A DNA stretch of 64,000 nt, taken from NCBI GenBank assembly GCA_902606835.1, contig CACLHW010000001.1, positions 62,001 through 126,000 on the forward strand, given 5' to 3'. Under the pieces are notes generated by a model. The model did no database searches. It was not told the origin of the DNA and saw only the letters and a program-made list of their open reading frames with translations. How positions within the stretch are numbered: the stretch's first letter is position 1; each line of letters begins with the position of its first letter. Shown in pieces: positions 7,794 to 16,573 of this stretch. This DNA comes from an uncultured Pelagibacteraceae bacterium. Lineage in GTDB: Bacteria > Pseudomonadota > Alphaproteobacteria > Pelagibacterales > Pelagibacteraceae. Made by a program: the position numbers and the translations under genes.

Positions 7794-8982
7794 TTATTTC
7801 TAAGGCTTTTATACCAGGTAAAATTTTTCCTTCAAGAAGTTCTAAAAAAGCTCCACCAGCAGTTGATATATAAGTAAATCCATCTGAACAGCCTGATTTG
7901 TTTATTGCGGCGACAGTATCACCGCCACCGGCAATTGAAGTAAGAGATTTACTTTTAGTATTTTCACTTATTTTTTTTGCAATTTTATTGCTTCCAGAAC
8001 AAAATTCTTCAATTTCAAAATAACCAGCTGGACCATTCCATAAAATTGTTTTTGATTTTTCAATTATTTCTGAAATTTTTTCAACAGTTTTTTCACCAAT
8101 ATCAAGAATTAAATCGTCATCATCTATTTTATCTAGAGTTTTTATATGGCCCTTAGAATTAATATCTTTTGCAACAATTACATCCTCAGGTAAAACAAGA
8201 TCACAATTATTTGTTTTGCATTTTTCAGTTATTTTTTTTAACAAGTTTTCTTGATTTTTTTCAAAGAATGATTTTCCAATATTATATCCTTTATATTTAA
8301 TAAAATTATTTGCCATGGCTCCAACAACAATGATAGCTTCCATTTTTTTTATTAAATTAGACAAAACCCCAATTTTAGTAGAAATTTTTGATCCACCAAT
8401 AATGCATGCGACTGGTTTTTTAGCATTAGAAGTAAGCATTTTTATAAAATTTACTTCTTTAAACAACATTTCCCCAGCAAATGAATCAATATATTTTGTT
8501 ATTCCGCTTACCGACGCATGAGCTCTATGGGAGCAGGAAAAAGCTTCGTTTATGTAAATATCCCCATTTTTTGAAAGTTCTTTGGCAAAAGATGCAACAT
8601 TTAACTCCTCCTCATTACAAAATCTTAAATTTTCTAGTAACAAGACTTTGCCATTAGGAATTTCCTTTGATTTTTTAATTACATTTTTGCCAACATTTTC
8701 TTCTAAAAAAACTACATCTTGACTTAGGTAGCTAGATAATTTTTTTGCAATTGGTTTTAATGTTAATTTAGGTGTTATTACACCTTTGGGTCTGCCCAAA
8801 TGCGAAATAATTATTATTTTTGCTTTTCTATTTATTAATGATTTTATAGTAGGCAAAACTTTTTCAATTCGAGAAGTTTCTGTAACAATACCATCATTTA
8901 ATGGAACGTTAAAATCTACTCTTAGTAAAACTCTTTTTCCTTCTATATTTTGATTATTGTTTAGCTGTTTTATTTTTAGCAT
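7786..8982 (-). CDS. pgk: Phosphoglycerate kinase
   Basis: PGK transfers phosphate between 1,3-bisphosphoglycerate and ADP. The 398-residue length is standard. Signatures: RVLLRVDFNVPL near the N terminus, IIIISHLGRPKG, the substrate-binding NEAFSCSHRAHAS, NGPAGYFEIEEF, and the nucleotide-binding SIAGGGDTVAAI then STAGGAFLELLEGK. It lies 7 nt after gap and overlaps the aldolase start by 8 nt, giving the order tkt-gap-pgk-aldolase common in alphaproteobacteria. Confidence 0.98.
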   Translation of the reverse strand: MLKIKQLNNNQNIEGKRVLLRVDFNVPLNDGIVTETSRIEKVLPTIKSLINRKAKIIIISHLGRPKGVITPKLTLKPIAKKLSSYLSQDVVFLEENVGKNVIKKSKEIPNGKVLLLENLRFCNEEELNVASFAKELSKNGDIYINEAFSCSHRAHASVSGITKYIDSFAGEMLFKEVNFIKMLTSNAKKPVACIIGGSKISTKIGVLSNLIKKMEAIIVVGAMANNFIKYKGYNIGKSFFEKNQENLLKKITEKCKTNNCDLVLPEDVIVAKDINSKGHIKTLDKIDDDDLILDIGEKTVEKISEIIEKSKTILWNGPAGYFEIEEFCSGSNKIAKKISENTKSKSLTSIAGGGDTVAAINKSGCSDGFTYISTAGGAFLELLEGKILPGIKALEINE

Positions 8983-8989
8983 GCCCCAA

Positions 8990-9991
8990 TTAAATCTTAC
9001 CGAAATAATTAGCTAAATCACACATTCTACAAGCAAAACCCCATTCATTATCGTACCAAGCAGAAACTTTTGCCATTTTATTATCAATTACTTTTGTTAA
9101 TGCAGTATCAACTATTGCTGAGTTTGAGTTGTGATTAAAGTCAGAAGAGACAAGTGGTTCATCACTTGTTGCTAAAATATTTTTTAATTTGGCTTTAGAA
9201 GCTTTTATAAAAGAATTATTTATTTTTTCTACGTCTAAACTTTTTGGAGAAGAAAATATAAATTCAATTAAAGATACATTGGGAGTCGGCACTCTTATTG
9301 AAATTCCCTCAACTTTATTTTTTAAATTAGGTATAACATCGCCAAGTGATTTTGTGGCTCCCGTTGTTGTCGGTATCATTGAATTTGGAGCACTTCTTGC
9401 TCTTCTTAAATCTTTATGTGAATTATCCAATAGTCTTTGATCAGTTGTATAAGAGTGAATGGTTGTCATAAAACCTCTTTCAATTCCAAACTCCTCATTT
9501 ATTACATGTGCAACCGGCGCAAGGCAGTTGGTTGTACATGAAGCTGCAGAAACTATCTGGTCACTTTTTTTTAAAATGTTATGATTCACTCCAAAAACAA
9601 TATTAATGGCTCCTTTACATGGAGCCGAAACAATAACTTTTTGAACACCAGACTTAATATGTTGTGCAGACTTTTCTTTAGTATTAAATTTGCCCGTACA
9701 TTCTAAAACAATATCAACATTGTGTTTTTTCCAATTAATTTTTGAAATTTCTGTTTCATGCATCATAGCTATTTTTTTTCCATTGATATCGAGAGATTGA
9801 TCTGAATAATTTAATTTAGCTTTGAACTTTCCATGAATAGTGTCATGTTTTAATAGAAAATTACTAACTTCAGATTTAGCTTTATTATTTATAGCGACCA
9901 CATCAATATCATTTCTATTATTTTCAATAATGGACCTTAAAACCATTCTTCCAATTCTTCCAAATCCATTAATACCTATTTTTATAGCCAT
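8990..9991 (-). CDS. gap: Glyceraldehyde-3-phosphate dehydrogenase
   Basis: The 333-residue protein oxidises glyceraldehyde 3-phosphate to 1,3-bisphosphoglycerate. It shows the Rossmann motif INGFGRIGRM, the active-site SAASCTTNCLAP, SMIPTTTGATKS, and a C-terminal SAWYDNEWGFACRM. At position 36, after VVAIN, the usual Asp that contacts the NAD adenosine ribose is Asn, which may relax cofactor choice. The gene is 2 nt downstream of tkt and 7 nt upstream of pgk. Confidence 0.98.
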   Translation of the reverse strand: MAIKIGINGFGRIGRMVLRSIIENNRNDIDVVAINNKAKSEVSNFLLKHDTIHGKFKAKLNYSDQSLDINGKKIAMMHETEISKINWKKHNVDIVLECTGKFNTKEKSAQHIKSGVQKVIVSAPCKGAINIVFGVNHNILKKSDQIVSAASCTTNCLAPVAHVINEEFGIERGFMTTIHSYTTDQRLLDNSHKDLRRARSAPNSMIPTTTGATKSLGDVIPNLKNKVEGISIRVPTPNVSLIEFIFSSPKSLDVEKINNSFIKASKAKLKNILATSDEPLVSSDFNHNSNSAIVDTALTKVIDNKMAKVSAWYDNEWGFACRMCDLANYFGKI

Positions 9992-9993
9992 AA

Positions 9994-11976
9994 TTATTTG
10001 TCCAACATTTTTTTTGCGATCATAACGACACTATCGCTTGTTAAATTAAAATCTTCATAAATTGATTTATAGGGCGCGCTTTTTCCAAAAGATTTAAGTC
10101 CTAAGGAAACTCCATCAGAATTAACATATTTTTCCCACCCAAATATACTGCTTGCTTCTATAGATATTTTTTTAGAACTTTTTTCTATTACTTTTTCTCT
10201 GTATTCTTTAGGTTGCTTGTCGAAAAGTTCCTGACAAGGCATAGAAACTACCTTTGAACTTATGTTTAGATCTTTTAATTTATTTAAGGCATCAATGGCA
10301 ATTTCAACTTCCGAACCAGATGCAATTAAAGTAATTTCAGGATTAGAATTAGTTTTTTTGAGTTCGTAACCTCCAAGAGCACTCATGTTATTTTTTGTGA
10401 GCGTTTCAGTGACAAATGGAAGTTTTTGTCTTGATAAAGCTATCACACTGGGATTAGTACTACTTTTTAAGGCTATTTCCCAACATTCTAATGTCTCAAT
10501 TGTGTCGGCAGGTCTAAAAACATTTAAATTTGGTATCGCTCTTAAGTGAGCAAGATGTTCTACTGGTTGGTGGGTAGGACCATCTTCTCCTAAACCAATA
10601 GAGTCATGAGAAAATATATAAATAACTTTTAATCCCATTAAAGCTGACAATCTTAATGAAGGCTTGCAATAATCTAAAAAAATTAAAAAGGTACCTCCGT
10701 AAGGAATTATACCTCCATGCAAAGCCATCCCATTCATTATACCTGCCATACCATGCTCTCTAACTCCGTAATGGATATAGTTTCCATTAAAATTGTTAGG
10801 TTTAACTATTGTTGAATTTTTTGTTTTTGTATTATTTGAACCACTTAAATCTGCTGAACCACCAATTAATTCAGGAATAATTTTAGTAATTTCTTCTAAA
10901 ACGTTAGCTGAACTTTGCCTTGTAGCTATATTAGATTTTAAAGAAAAAATCTTTCTCTTCTGTTCTTGAATAAGAACATCAAAATTTTTTGGCAATTTAT
11001 TATTAATTATTCTTGAAAACTCTTCTTTTATTTTTTTACTTTTTTTGCCTAAATTATTACCCCACTTCTTCTCTATCAGAACACCTTTTTGACCAATTTT
11101 TCTCCACTCATTTAAAATTTCATTAGGTATCTCAAATGGTTTATATTTCCATTTCAATTTCTTTCTAACGAGTTGAATTTCTTCTTGACCTAAAGGAGAC
11201 CCATGCGAAGATGCTTTTCCAGCTTTATTTGGCGAACCATACCCAATAATAGTTTTACAAGAAATTAAATTTGGTTTTTTTGAATTTAAACTTTTTTTAA
11301 TAGCTTTAGATATTTGTTTTTCATTATGCCCGTTTATCTCTTGAAAACTCCATCCATAACTTTCAAATCTTTTTTTATAGTTATCAGATACAGTTAAATT
11401 TGTAGATCCATCAATAGATATTTTGTTATTATCAAAAAAAACAATAAGATTTTTTAATTTTAGGTGACCAGCTAAACTCATTACCTCATGACTTATTCCT
11501 TCCATAAAGTCACCATCACTAGCAATAACGTATGTTTTGTGGTTTATTAAATTATTACCAAATTTTTTTTTCATTATTTCTTCTGCAACTGCCATACCCA
11601 CTGCATTTGAAAGGCCCTGACCTAATGGCCCAGTTGTAGTTTCTATCCCAGAATTTTTTTCATACTCTGGATGTCCAGCGCATATAGAATTTAATTGTCT
11701 AAAATTTTGGATATCTTTTATAGATACGCTTTTGTAGCCAGTTAAATAAAGGAGTGAATATAAAAGCATGGAACCATGTCCCGCAGATAAAATAAAACGA
11801 TCGCGATTTATCCAATCTGGATTTTTTGGGTTAAACCTAAGGTAGTATTTAAATAATACTGTAGCTACATCGGCCATACCCATTGGCAAACCCGGATGGC
11901 CGGAGTTAGCTTTTTGTACTGCATCCATAGACAAAAATCTTACCGCATTTGCTAAATCTTTGAAGACTGGGATCAC
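9994..11976 (-). CDS. tkt: Transketolase
   Basis: Transketolase moves two-carbon units in the non-oxidative pentose phosphate pathway using thiamine diphosphate. The 660-residue protein contains KANSGHPGLPMGMAD, FILSAGHGSMLLYSLL, ETTTGPLGQGLSNAVG, the ThDP-binding SDGDFMEG...NN region, and GVREHGMAGIMNGMALHGG in the pyrimidine domain, followed by HDSIGLGEDGPTHQPVEHL. It is the first gene of the long minus-strand run, so its promoter should lie in the 60-bp divergent gap 11977-12036. Confidence 0.98.
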   Translation of the reverse strand: MIPVFKDLANAVRFLSMDAVQKANSGHPGLPMGMADVATVLFKYYLRFNPKNPDWINRDRFILSAGHGSMLLYSLLYLTGYKSVSIKDIQNFRQLNSICAGHPEYEKNSGIETTTGPLGQGLSNAVGMAVAEEIMKKKFGNNLINHKTYVIASDGDFMEGISHEVMSLAGHLKLKNLIVFFDNNKISIDGSTNLTVSDNYKKRFESYGWSFQEINGHNEKQISKAIKKSLNSKKPNLISCKTIIGYGSPNKAGKASSHGSPLGQEEIQLVRKKLKWKYKPFEIPNEILNEWRKIGQKGVLIEKKWGNNLGKKSKKIKEEFSRIINNKLPKNFDVLIQEQKRKIFSLKSNIATRQSSANVLEEITKIIPELIGGSADLSGSNNTKTKNSTIVKPNNFNGNYIHYGVREHGMAGIMNGMALHGGIIPYGGTFLIFLDYCKPSLRLSALMGLKVIYIFSHDSIGLGEDGPTHQPVEHLAHLRAIPNLNVFRPADTIETLECWEIALKSSTNPSVIALSRQKLPFVTETLTKNNMSALGGYELKKTNSNPEITLIASGSEVEIAIDALNKLKDLNISSKVVSMPCQELFDKQPKEYREKVIEKSSKKISIEASSIFGWEKYVNSDGVSLGLKSFGKSAPYKSIYEDFNLTSDSVVMIAKKMLDK

Positions 11977-12036
11977 TATAAAACCTATATAGACTTGAAC
12001 GTATCAAATCAATAATATGATTTTATAATAAATCAA

Positions 12037-12360
12037 ATGAAAAATTACGAAGAAAAAGAAAAAAAATTGAGCAATGTTCTCAAAAAATTAAACACAATGT
12101 CCAATAGAGTTATAAAAATGAATAACGATATCAATTCCTTAAATCAAGAAAAAAATCAATTATTAAGGGAAAAAGAAGAATCAGACAAAAACTTTGAAAA
12201 GCTTTCACAACAACATGAAGAATTAAAATCTGAGCTAGAAAAAATCAATAAAGAGGTAGGCTTTAAATTTGGCGACAAAACTAGTTTTAGCAAGAAAATT
12301 GATGAACTTAATCAAGAAACCGAGACACTTATAGATGAAATAGATAAATGGCAAACGTAA
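12037..12360 (+). CDS. Small coiled-coil protein upstream of zapA (DUF4164-like)
   Basis: The 107-residue protein is almost wholly a Lys/Glu/Asn-rich coiled coil without membrane segments or cysteines. Alphaproteobacteria commonly have a DUF4164 coiled-coil gene at this position, directly before zapA, and the length fits. It overlaps zapA by 13 nt, so the two are translationally coupled, suggesting that it works with ZapA in Z-ring assembly; that role is inferred from context only. The start is the first ATG, 60 nt from the divergent tkt start. Confidence 0.7.
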   Translation: MKNYEEKEKKLSNVLKKLNTMSNRVIKMNNDINSLNQEKNQLLREKEESDKNFEKLSQQHEELKSELEKINKEVGFKFGDKTSFSKKIDELNQETETLIDEIDKWQT

Positions 12361-12794
12361 ATATAAAATTCAATAATAAAGATTATTTGCTTTCATGTGA
12401 CGATGGACAGGAAGAAAATCTTAAAGAGTTAGCGAAGCACTTAGACTCAAAATACAATAAACTTAAAGATAATCTTGGAAATATTGGTGAAAATAAACTT
12501 TTGCTAATAACTGCAATTCAAATGGTTGACGACTATTTTGATCTATTTAAAAAAGTAAAAAATACAAAAAATGACTTCGAAAAGCTATCTATAAGATTTA
12601 AGGAGTTGCGATCTTTAGCCATACAATACAAGGATGAAAAAGATAAAGAGATTGAAAAATTAAAAAGCGAATTGGATAATTTTAAAGAAATGGTAGAAAA
12701 GAGCAGAAATTCTTATGAAGAAATTTTAGATAAAACAACAAAATCAATAGAGAAATTTATTGAAAATGCTGAAACAGAAAAAAATATTCAATAG
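12348..12794 (+). CDS. zapA: Cell division protein ZapA
   Basis: ZapA binds and cross-links FtsZ filaments. The 148-residue protein begins with an N-terminal FtsZ-binding globular domain (ANVNIKFNNKDYLLSCDDGQ), then the conserved helix ENLKELAKHLDSK and LLLITAIQMVDDYF, and continues as a long coiled coil to the end. It is longer than gammaproteobacterial ZapA because of an extended coiled coil. Its start lies inside the preceding coiled-coil gene and it abuts the 5-formyl-THF cyclo-ligase gene with no spacer. Confidence 0.85.
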   Translation: MANVNIKFNNKDYLLSCDDGQEENLKELAKHLDSKYNKLKDNLGNIGENKLLLITAIQMVDDYFDLFKKVKNTKNDFEKLSIRFKELRSLAIQYKDEKDKEIEKLKSELDNFKEMVEKSRNSYEEILDKTTKSIEKFIENAETEKNIQ

Positions 12795-13364
12795 ATGAAA
12801 TATGGAAAATCCCATTTACGAAAAAAATTTCTTTTACAAAGAAAAAAAAGATATTTATATAAAGAAAAACCTAACTTTAGCAAAATATTTAAATTAATAA
12901 AAAAACATTTTGAAAAAAAAAGAATAGTAATTGCCGGTTACTATCCATCTAGTTATGAAATGAATATATTAAGTTTTTTAAGTGAAGCGGCAAAAAAAAA
13001 ACACAAAATTGTTTTACCTGTTATTAAATCTTCAAATCAAATGAGTTATAAACCTTGGATTTTTAAATTTCCTTTATATGTAAATAAATATGGCATATTA
13101 GAGCCTGAAAGTGTTAAAAAAGAAATTATCCCTGATTTTGTAATGGTGCCTTTAGTGGCTTTTGACAATCAGCTAAATCGCATCGGTTATGGTAAGGGTT
13201 ATTATGATAGAAGTTTAAGAAAAATAAGAAAAAATAAAAAAAAAACTATATTTTTGGGAATAGCTTATTCTTTTCAAAAGTGCAAAAGAATACCAATTAA
13301 TAAACATGACTTTAAATTGGACTATATTTTTACTGAACGAGGCATTATAAGTTCGAATAAATAA
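12795..13364 (+). CDS. 5-formyltetrahydrofolate cyclo-ligase
   Basis: It converts 5-formyl-THF to 5,10-methenyl-THF using ATP. The 189-residue protein has VIAGYYPSSYEMN near the N terminus, PDFVMVPLVAFDNQLNRIG and the signature GYGKGYYDRSL, followed by LGIAYSFQ and the C-terminal HDFKLDYIFTE. The pairing with zapA is widespread in Proteobacteria. There is no spacer for the 6S RNA that often follows zapA in other lineages. Often called ygfA or fthC. Confidence 0.93.
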   Translation: MKYGKSHLRKKFLLQRKKRYLYKEKPNFSKIFKLIKKHFEKKRIVIAGYYPSSYEMNILSFLSEAAKKKHKIVLPVIKSSNQMSYKPWIFKFPLYVNKYGILEPESVKKEIIPDFVMVPLVAFDNQLNRIGYGKGYYDRSLRKIRKNKKKTIFLGIAYSFQKCKRIPINKHDFKLDYIFTERGIISSNK

Positions 13365-13367
13365 TAT

Positions 13368-14177
13368 ATGAATATTTTATTACTCGGAGATATTTTTGGT
13401 CCTTCAGGAACAAAAGCTATAATTGAAAAATTACCTGAACTAATTAAAAAAAAAAAATTAGATTTTGTAATTTTAAATGGTGAAAATGCAGCTGATCCAG
13501 GCGTAGGTATAACAAAAAAAATTTTTGATGAATTTTTAAATGCAGGAGCCGACGTAGTTACTACTGGCAATCATGTATGGGATCAAAAAGAGACTATGGA
13601 ATTTATTACTTCAGAAAAAAGATTGTTAAGACCTCAGAATTTACCACAAGGATCGCCTGGTAATGGGTACGGTATTTTTGAAGCAAAAAATAAAAAAAAG
13701 GTTGCAGTAATTAATTTAATGGGAAATATTTTTATGAAGAAAAGTGATGATGTTTTTCAAGAAGCAAAAAAATTTATTCAAAACGTTCAACTAAAAAAAA
13801 ATGCTGACTTTATTGTTGTTGATATGCACGGAGAAATAACAAGCGAAAAGATGGCAATGGGATATTTATTTGATGGCAAAGCCACAATGGTTGTTGGAAC
13901 GCATACACATGTGCCAACTTCAGACCATAGAATTATGGAAAGAGGAACTGCCTACCAAACTGACGTAGGAATGTGTGGTGATTATAATTCTGTTATAGGA
14001 ATGAATAAAGATAATTCATTAAAAAGATTTCTTAAAGATCCGTCGGCTTTAAAACATTACCCGGCAGGTGGAGAAGCAACCATTTCTGGACTAATGGTTA
14101 TTGCTGATAATAAAACCGGATTAGCAAAAAAAGTTAAACCAATTGTTTTAGGAAAATTGTTAGAAAATCGATTATAA
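13368..14177 (+). CDS. ymdB: YmdB-family metallophosphoesterase
   Basis: The 269-residue protein belongs to the TIGR00282 metallophosphoesterase family; Bacillus YmdB is a cyclic-nucleotide phosphodiesterase. Metal-ligand motifs are in order: LLLGDIFGPSG, LNGENAADPGVGIT, TTGNHVWDQKE, VDMHGEITSEK, and VVGTHTHVPTSDHR, ending with GTAYQTDVGMCGDYNSVIGM. It lies 3 nt after the folate gene and 3 nt before yebC. The physiological substrate in alphaproteobacteria is not known to me. Confidence 0.93.
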   Translation: MNILLLGDIFGPSGTKAIIEKLPELIKKKKLDFVILNGENAADPGVGITKKIFDEFLNAGADVVTTGNHVWDQKETMEFITSEKRLLRPQNLPQGSPGNGYGIFEAKNKKKVAVINLMGNIFMKKSDDVFQEAKKFIQNVQLKKNADFIVVDMHGEITSEKMAMGYLFDGKATMVVGTHTHVPTSDHRIMERGTAYQTDVGMCGDYNSVIGMNKDNSLKRFLKDPSALKHYPAGGEATISGLMVIADNKTGLAKKVKPIVLGKLLENRL

Positions 14178-14180
14178 TTT

Positions 14181-14927
14181 ATGGCAGGTCATTCACATTG
14201 GGCTGGAATAAAACATAGAAAAGGACGTGCGGATAAACAGCGTTCAAAAATTTTTTCAAAGCTTTCAAAAGAGATTACTGTTGCTGCTAAACTTGGATCA
14301 AAAGATCCAGATATGAATCCAAGATTAAGAGCAGCAGTTCAAGCAGCTCGAACAGCAAATATGCCTAAAGAAAATATTGTTAGAGCTATTAATAAATCCG
14401 AAGTTAATAAAAATTTAAATTATGACAGTCTTCTCTATGAAGGCTTTGGCCCTGAAAAAATAGCAATTCTTATTGAAGCGCTTACAGATAATAAAAATAG
14501 AACAGTTTCCAATATTAGAACTATATTTCAAAAATTTGGTGGAAATCTAGGGGAATCAGGAGTTGCATCACATCAATTTAGAAAAATGGGAGTTATAAGA
14601 ATTGATAAAAAAAGAATTTCAGATAATGAAATGTTAGAATTAGCAATTAATTGTGGAGCTGAAGATTGTATATCTAGTTTTTCGCATCATGAGATAATTA
14701 CTTCTAAAGATAATTTTTATAAAGTTAAGACAGAAATAGAAAAAAAAATAGTGGAATTTATTTCTTCAGGAATAGAATGGTTGCCTATCAACAAGATTTT
14801 ATTGGATGAAGAAAAAACTAAGTTTGTGATAAATTTTCTTGAAACATTAGAAAATGACGATGATGTTCAATATGTGTATGCAAATTTAGATATTAATAAT
14901 TTTTCAGAAAAAACGTCAACAGCATGA
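14181..14927 (+). CDS. yebC: YebC/PmpR family DNA-binding regulator
   Basis: The 248-residue protein has the invariant N terminus AGHSHWAGIKHRKGRADKQR, the KLSKEITVAAKLG helix, and NPRLRAAVQAARTANMPKENI, all diagnostic of YebC. Family members have been described as transcriptional regulators and, more recently, as ribosome-associated factors at proline stretches; efp is in the same window. It precedes the RuvC-like gene with a 4-nt overlap, as in the usual alphaproteobacterial yebC-ruvC order. Confidence 0.96.
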   Translation: MAGHSHWAGIKHRKGRADKQRSKIFSKLSKEITVAAKLGSKDPDMNPRLRAAVQAARTANMPKENIVRAINKSEVNKNLNYDSLLYEGFGPEKIAILIEALTDNKNRTVSNIRTIFQKFGGNLGESGVASHQFRKMGVIRIDKKRISDNEMLELAINCGAEDCISSFSHHEIITSKDNFYKVKTEIEKKIVEFISSGIEWLPINKILLDEEKTKFVINFLETLENDDDVQYVYANLDINNFSEKTSTA

Positions 14928-15403
14928 TTATTTTTGGAATAGACCCTGGAGTTAGTGGAGCAATAAGTGTTTTAGAAAACAAAAAAGTTATCGATATTTT
15001 TGACATGCCAACTATGATTGATGGAAAAAAAAATAAAAAACAAGTAAATGGCTCACAAGTTACAAATATAATAAAAGACAAGCTGAAAGAGGGAAAAGAA
15101 GTTATAGTTGTTGTGGAACATGTAAATGCAATGCCAGGTCAAGGTGTAACTAGCATGTTTAATTTCGGACAGTCATTTGGTGTAATTAAAGGAATTTGTT
15201 CCGCTTTAGGTTTGCCTATATATTTTGTTAGACCAACTAAATGGAAAAAGTATTTTAATTTGATTAAAACTAACAAGGACGCAAGTAGAACAAAGGTAAT
15301 AGAAGCCTATCCCGAAATATCAAGCAAACTCTCTAGAAAGAAAGATTCCAACAAAGCTGATGCAATTTTAATTGCTAGATATTTCAATGATACACAACTT
15401 TAA
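14924..15403 (+). CDS. RuvC-like phage-type Holliday junction nuclease
   Basis: The 159-residue protein has an RNase H-like fold signature: GIDPGVSGA with Asp7, VVVEHV with Glu65, and KADAILIARYF with Asp146 near the end. The middle segment (NAMPGQGVTSMFNFGQSFG, then RPTKWKKYF) is the form seen in phage and stand-alone RuvC-like proteins rather than canonical bacterial RuvC. It occupies the ruvC slot after yebC, but ruvA and ruvB do not follow; tolQ comes next after 61 nt. It may resolve Holliday junctions in place of RuvC; this is inferred. Confidence 0.75.
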   Translation: MIIFGIDPGVSGAISVLENKKVIDIFDMPTMIDGKKNKKQVNGSQVTNIIKDKLKEGKEVIVVVEHVNAMPGQGVTSMFNFGQSFGVIKGICSALGLPIYFVRPTKWKKYFNLIKTNKDASRTKVIEAYPEISSKLSRKKDSNKADAILIARYFNDTQL

Positions 15404-15464
15404 GCATTATAAAATTTAGTTTTGGTGCCAAATTCATGACACATTTAGATGCACATTAGCTCTA

Positions 15465-16145
15465 ATGGAACAAGAAGTAGCAACGCAAGTAGTTGGATTA
15501 GGAGGGTCAACAGATTTTTCTTTATTTCAGCTTTTTTTAAGGGCAGATTTTGTTGTTAAAGGTGTTATTGTTATTTTAATTGCAGCATCTATTTTTTCTT
15601 GGGCTTTAATTTTTGAAAAATATAAACTTTTCAAAAGAATTGAAAAAAGCACAACAAGTTTTGAAGATAAATTTTGGAAATCAAGGTCTGCAGAAAGTTT
15701 TTATAATAGCCATAACAATCGAGATAAAGATCCCATGGCGAATATTTTTCAATCAGCAATGGCAGAATTAATTAAAACAAAATCAAAATCATCTGCTGTT
15801 CAAACATCTAGAGTAAGTAGAGTTATAGAAATTTCAGCAGATAAAGAAATTAAATTAATAGAAAAACATTTTACTTTTTTAGCCACAGTAGGATCAACAG
15901 CCCCGTTTATTGGTTTGTTTGGAACAGTCTGGGGAATAATGAATTCTTTTCAATCTATTGCTATTTCAAGAAATACCAGTTTAGCTATAGTTGCTCCTGG
16001 AATAGCAGAAGCGCTTTTTGCTACAGCTTTAGGCTTATTAGCAGCTATTCCTGCAGTAGTGGCTTACAACAAGTTTAATAGTGATTCAAAAAAATATAGT
16101 GGAAGAATTGAAAATTTCTCTAAGAGATTTATTTCAATTATTTAA
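15465..16145 (+). CDS. tolQ: Tol-Pal system proton channel subunit TolQ
   Basis: TolQ forms, with TolR, the inner-membrane proton channel that energises TolA. The 226-residue protein has a first membrane helix at about 29-50 and two further helices within FLATVGSTAPFIGLFGTVWGIM and the segment from APGIAEALFATALGLLAAIPAVVAY, matching the MotA/TolQ/ExbB family. The start follows a 61-bp gap after the RuvC-like gene and heads the tolQ-R-A-B run; ybgC is missing in front of it. Confidence 0.97.
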   Translation: MEQEVATQVVGLGGSTDFSLFQLFLRADFVVKGVIVILIAASIFSWALIFEKYKLFKRIEKSTTSFEDKFWKSRSAESFYNSHNNRDKDPMANIFQSAMAELIKTKSKSSAVQTSRVSRVIEISADKEIKLIEKHFTFLATVGSTAPFIGLFGTVWGIMNSFQSIAISRNTSLAIVAPGIAEALFATALGLLAAIPAVVAYNKFNSDSKKYSGRIENFSKRFISII

Positions 16146-16154
16146 AATATAATA

Positions 16155-16568
16155 ATGGGATTTCAACTAAACCGTTCATCTAAAGAACCAATGAGTGAAA
16201 TAAATGTAACTCCATTTGTGGACGTTATGTTAGTTTTGCTTATAATTTTTATGGTCACTGCACCTTTATTAACCGTTGGAGTGCAAGTTGATTTACCAGA
16301 ATCTGCAGCAGATTCATTACCCGATGATCAAGAACCGCTTACATTAACAATTAATTCTAAAGGAGAAGTTTTTATTCAAGAACACCAAGTTGGGTTTGAT
16401 AAAATTATTCCAAAAATTTTAGCTATTTCAAATAATAGAACTGATACAAGAATATATGTTAGGGGAGATAAAACTATTAATTACGGCAGAGTCCTTGAGG
16501 TTATGGGAATGCTTTCTGGTGCTGGATTTTCAAAGGTTGCCCTAATATCAGAACCATATAAAAATTAA
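16155..16568 (+). CDS. tolR: Tol-Pal system protein TolR
   Basis: The 137-residue protein has one N-terminal membrane helix, and before it the conserved MSEINVTPFVDVMLVLLIIFMV with the Asp that carries protons. A periplasmic domain follows (VDLPESAAD, DDQEPLTLTINSKGEVF). It belongs to the ExbD/TolR family and works with TolQ in the inner membrane. It lies 9 nt after tolQ and 5 nt before tolA. Confidence 0.97.
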   Translation: MGFQLNRSSKEPMSEINVTPFVDVMLVLLIIFMVTAPLLTVGVQVDLPESAADSLPDDQEPLTLTINSKGEVFIQEHQVGFDKIIPKILAISNNRTDTRIYVRGDKTINYGRVLEVMGMLSGAGFSKVALISEPYKN

Positions 16569-16573
16569 CAAAT

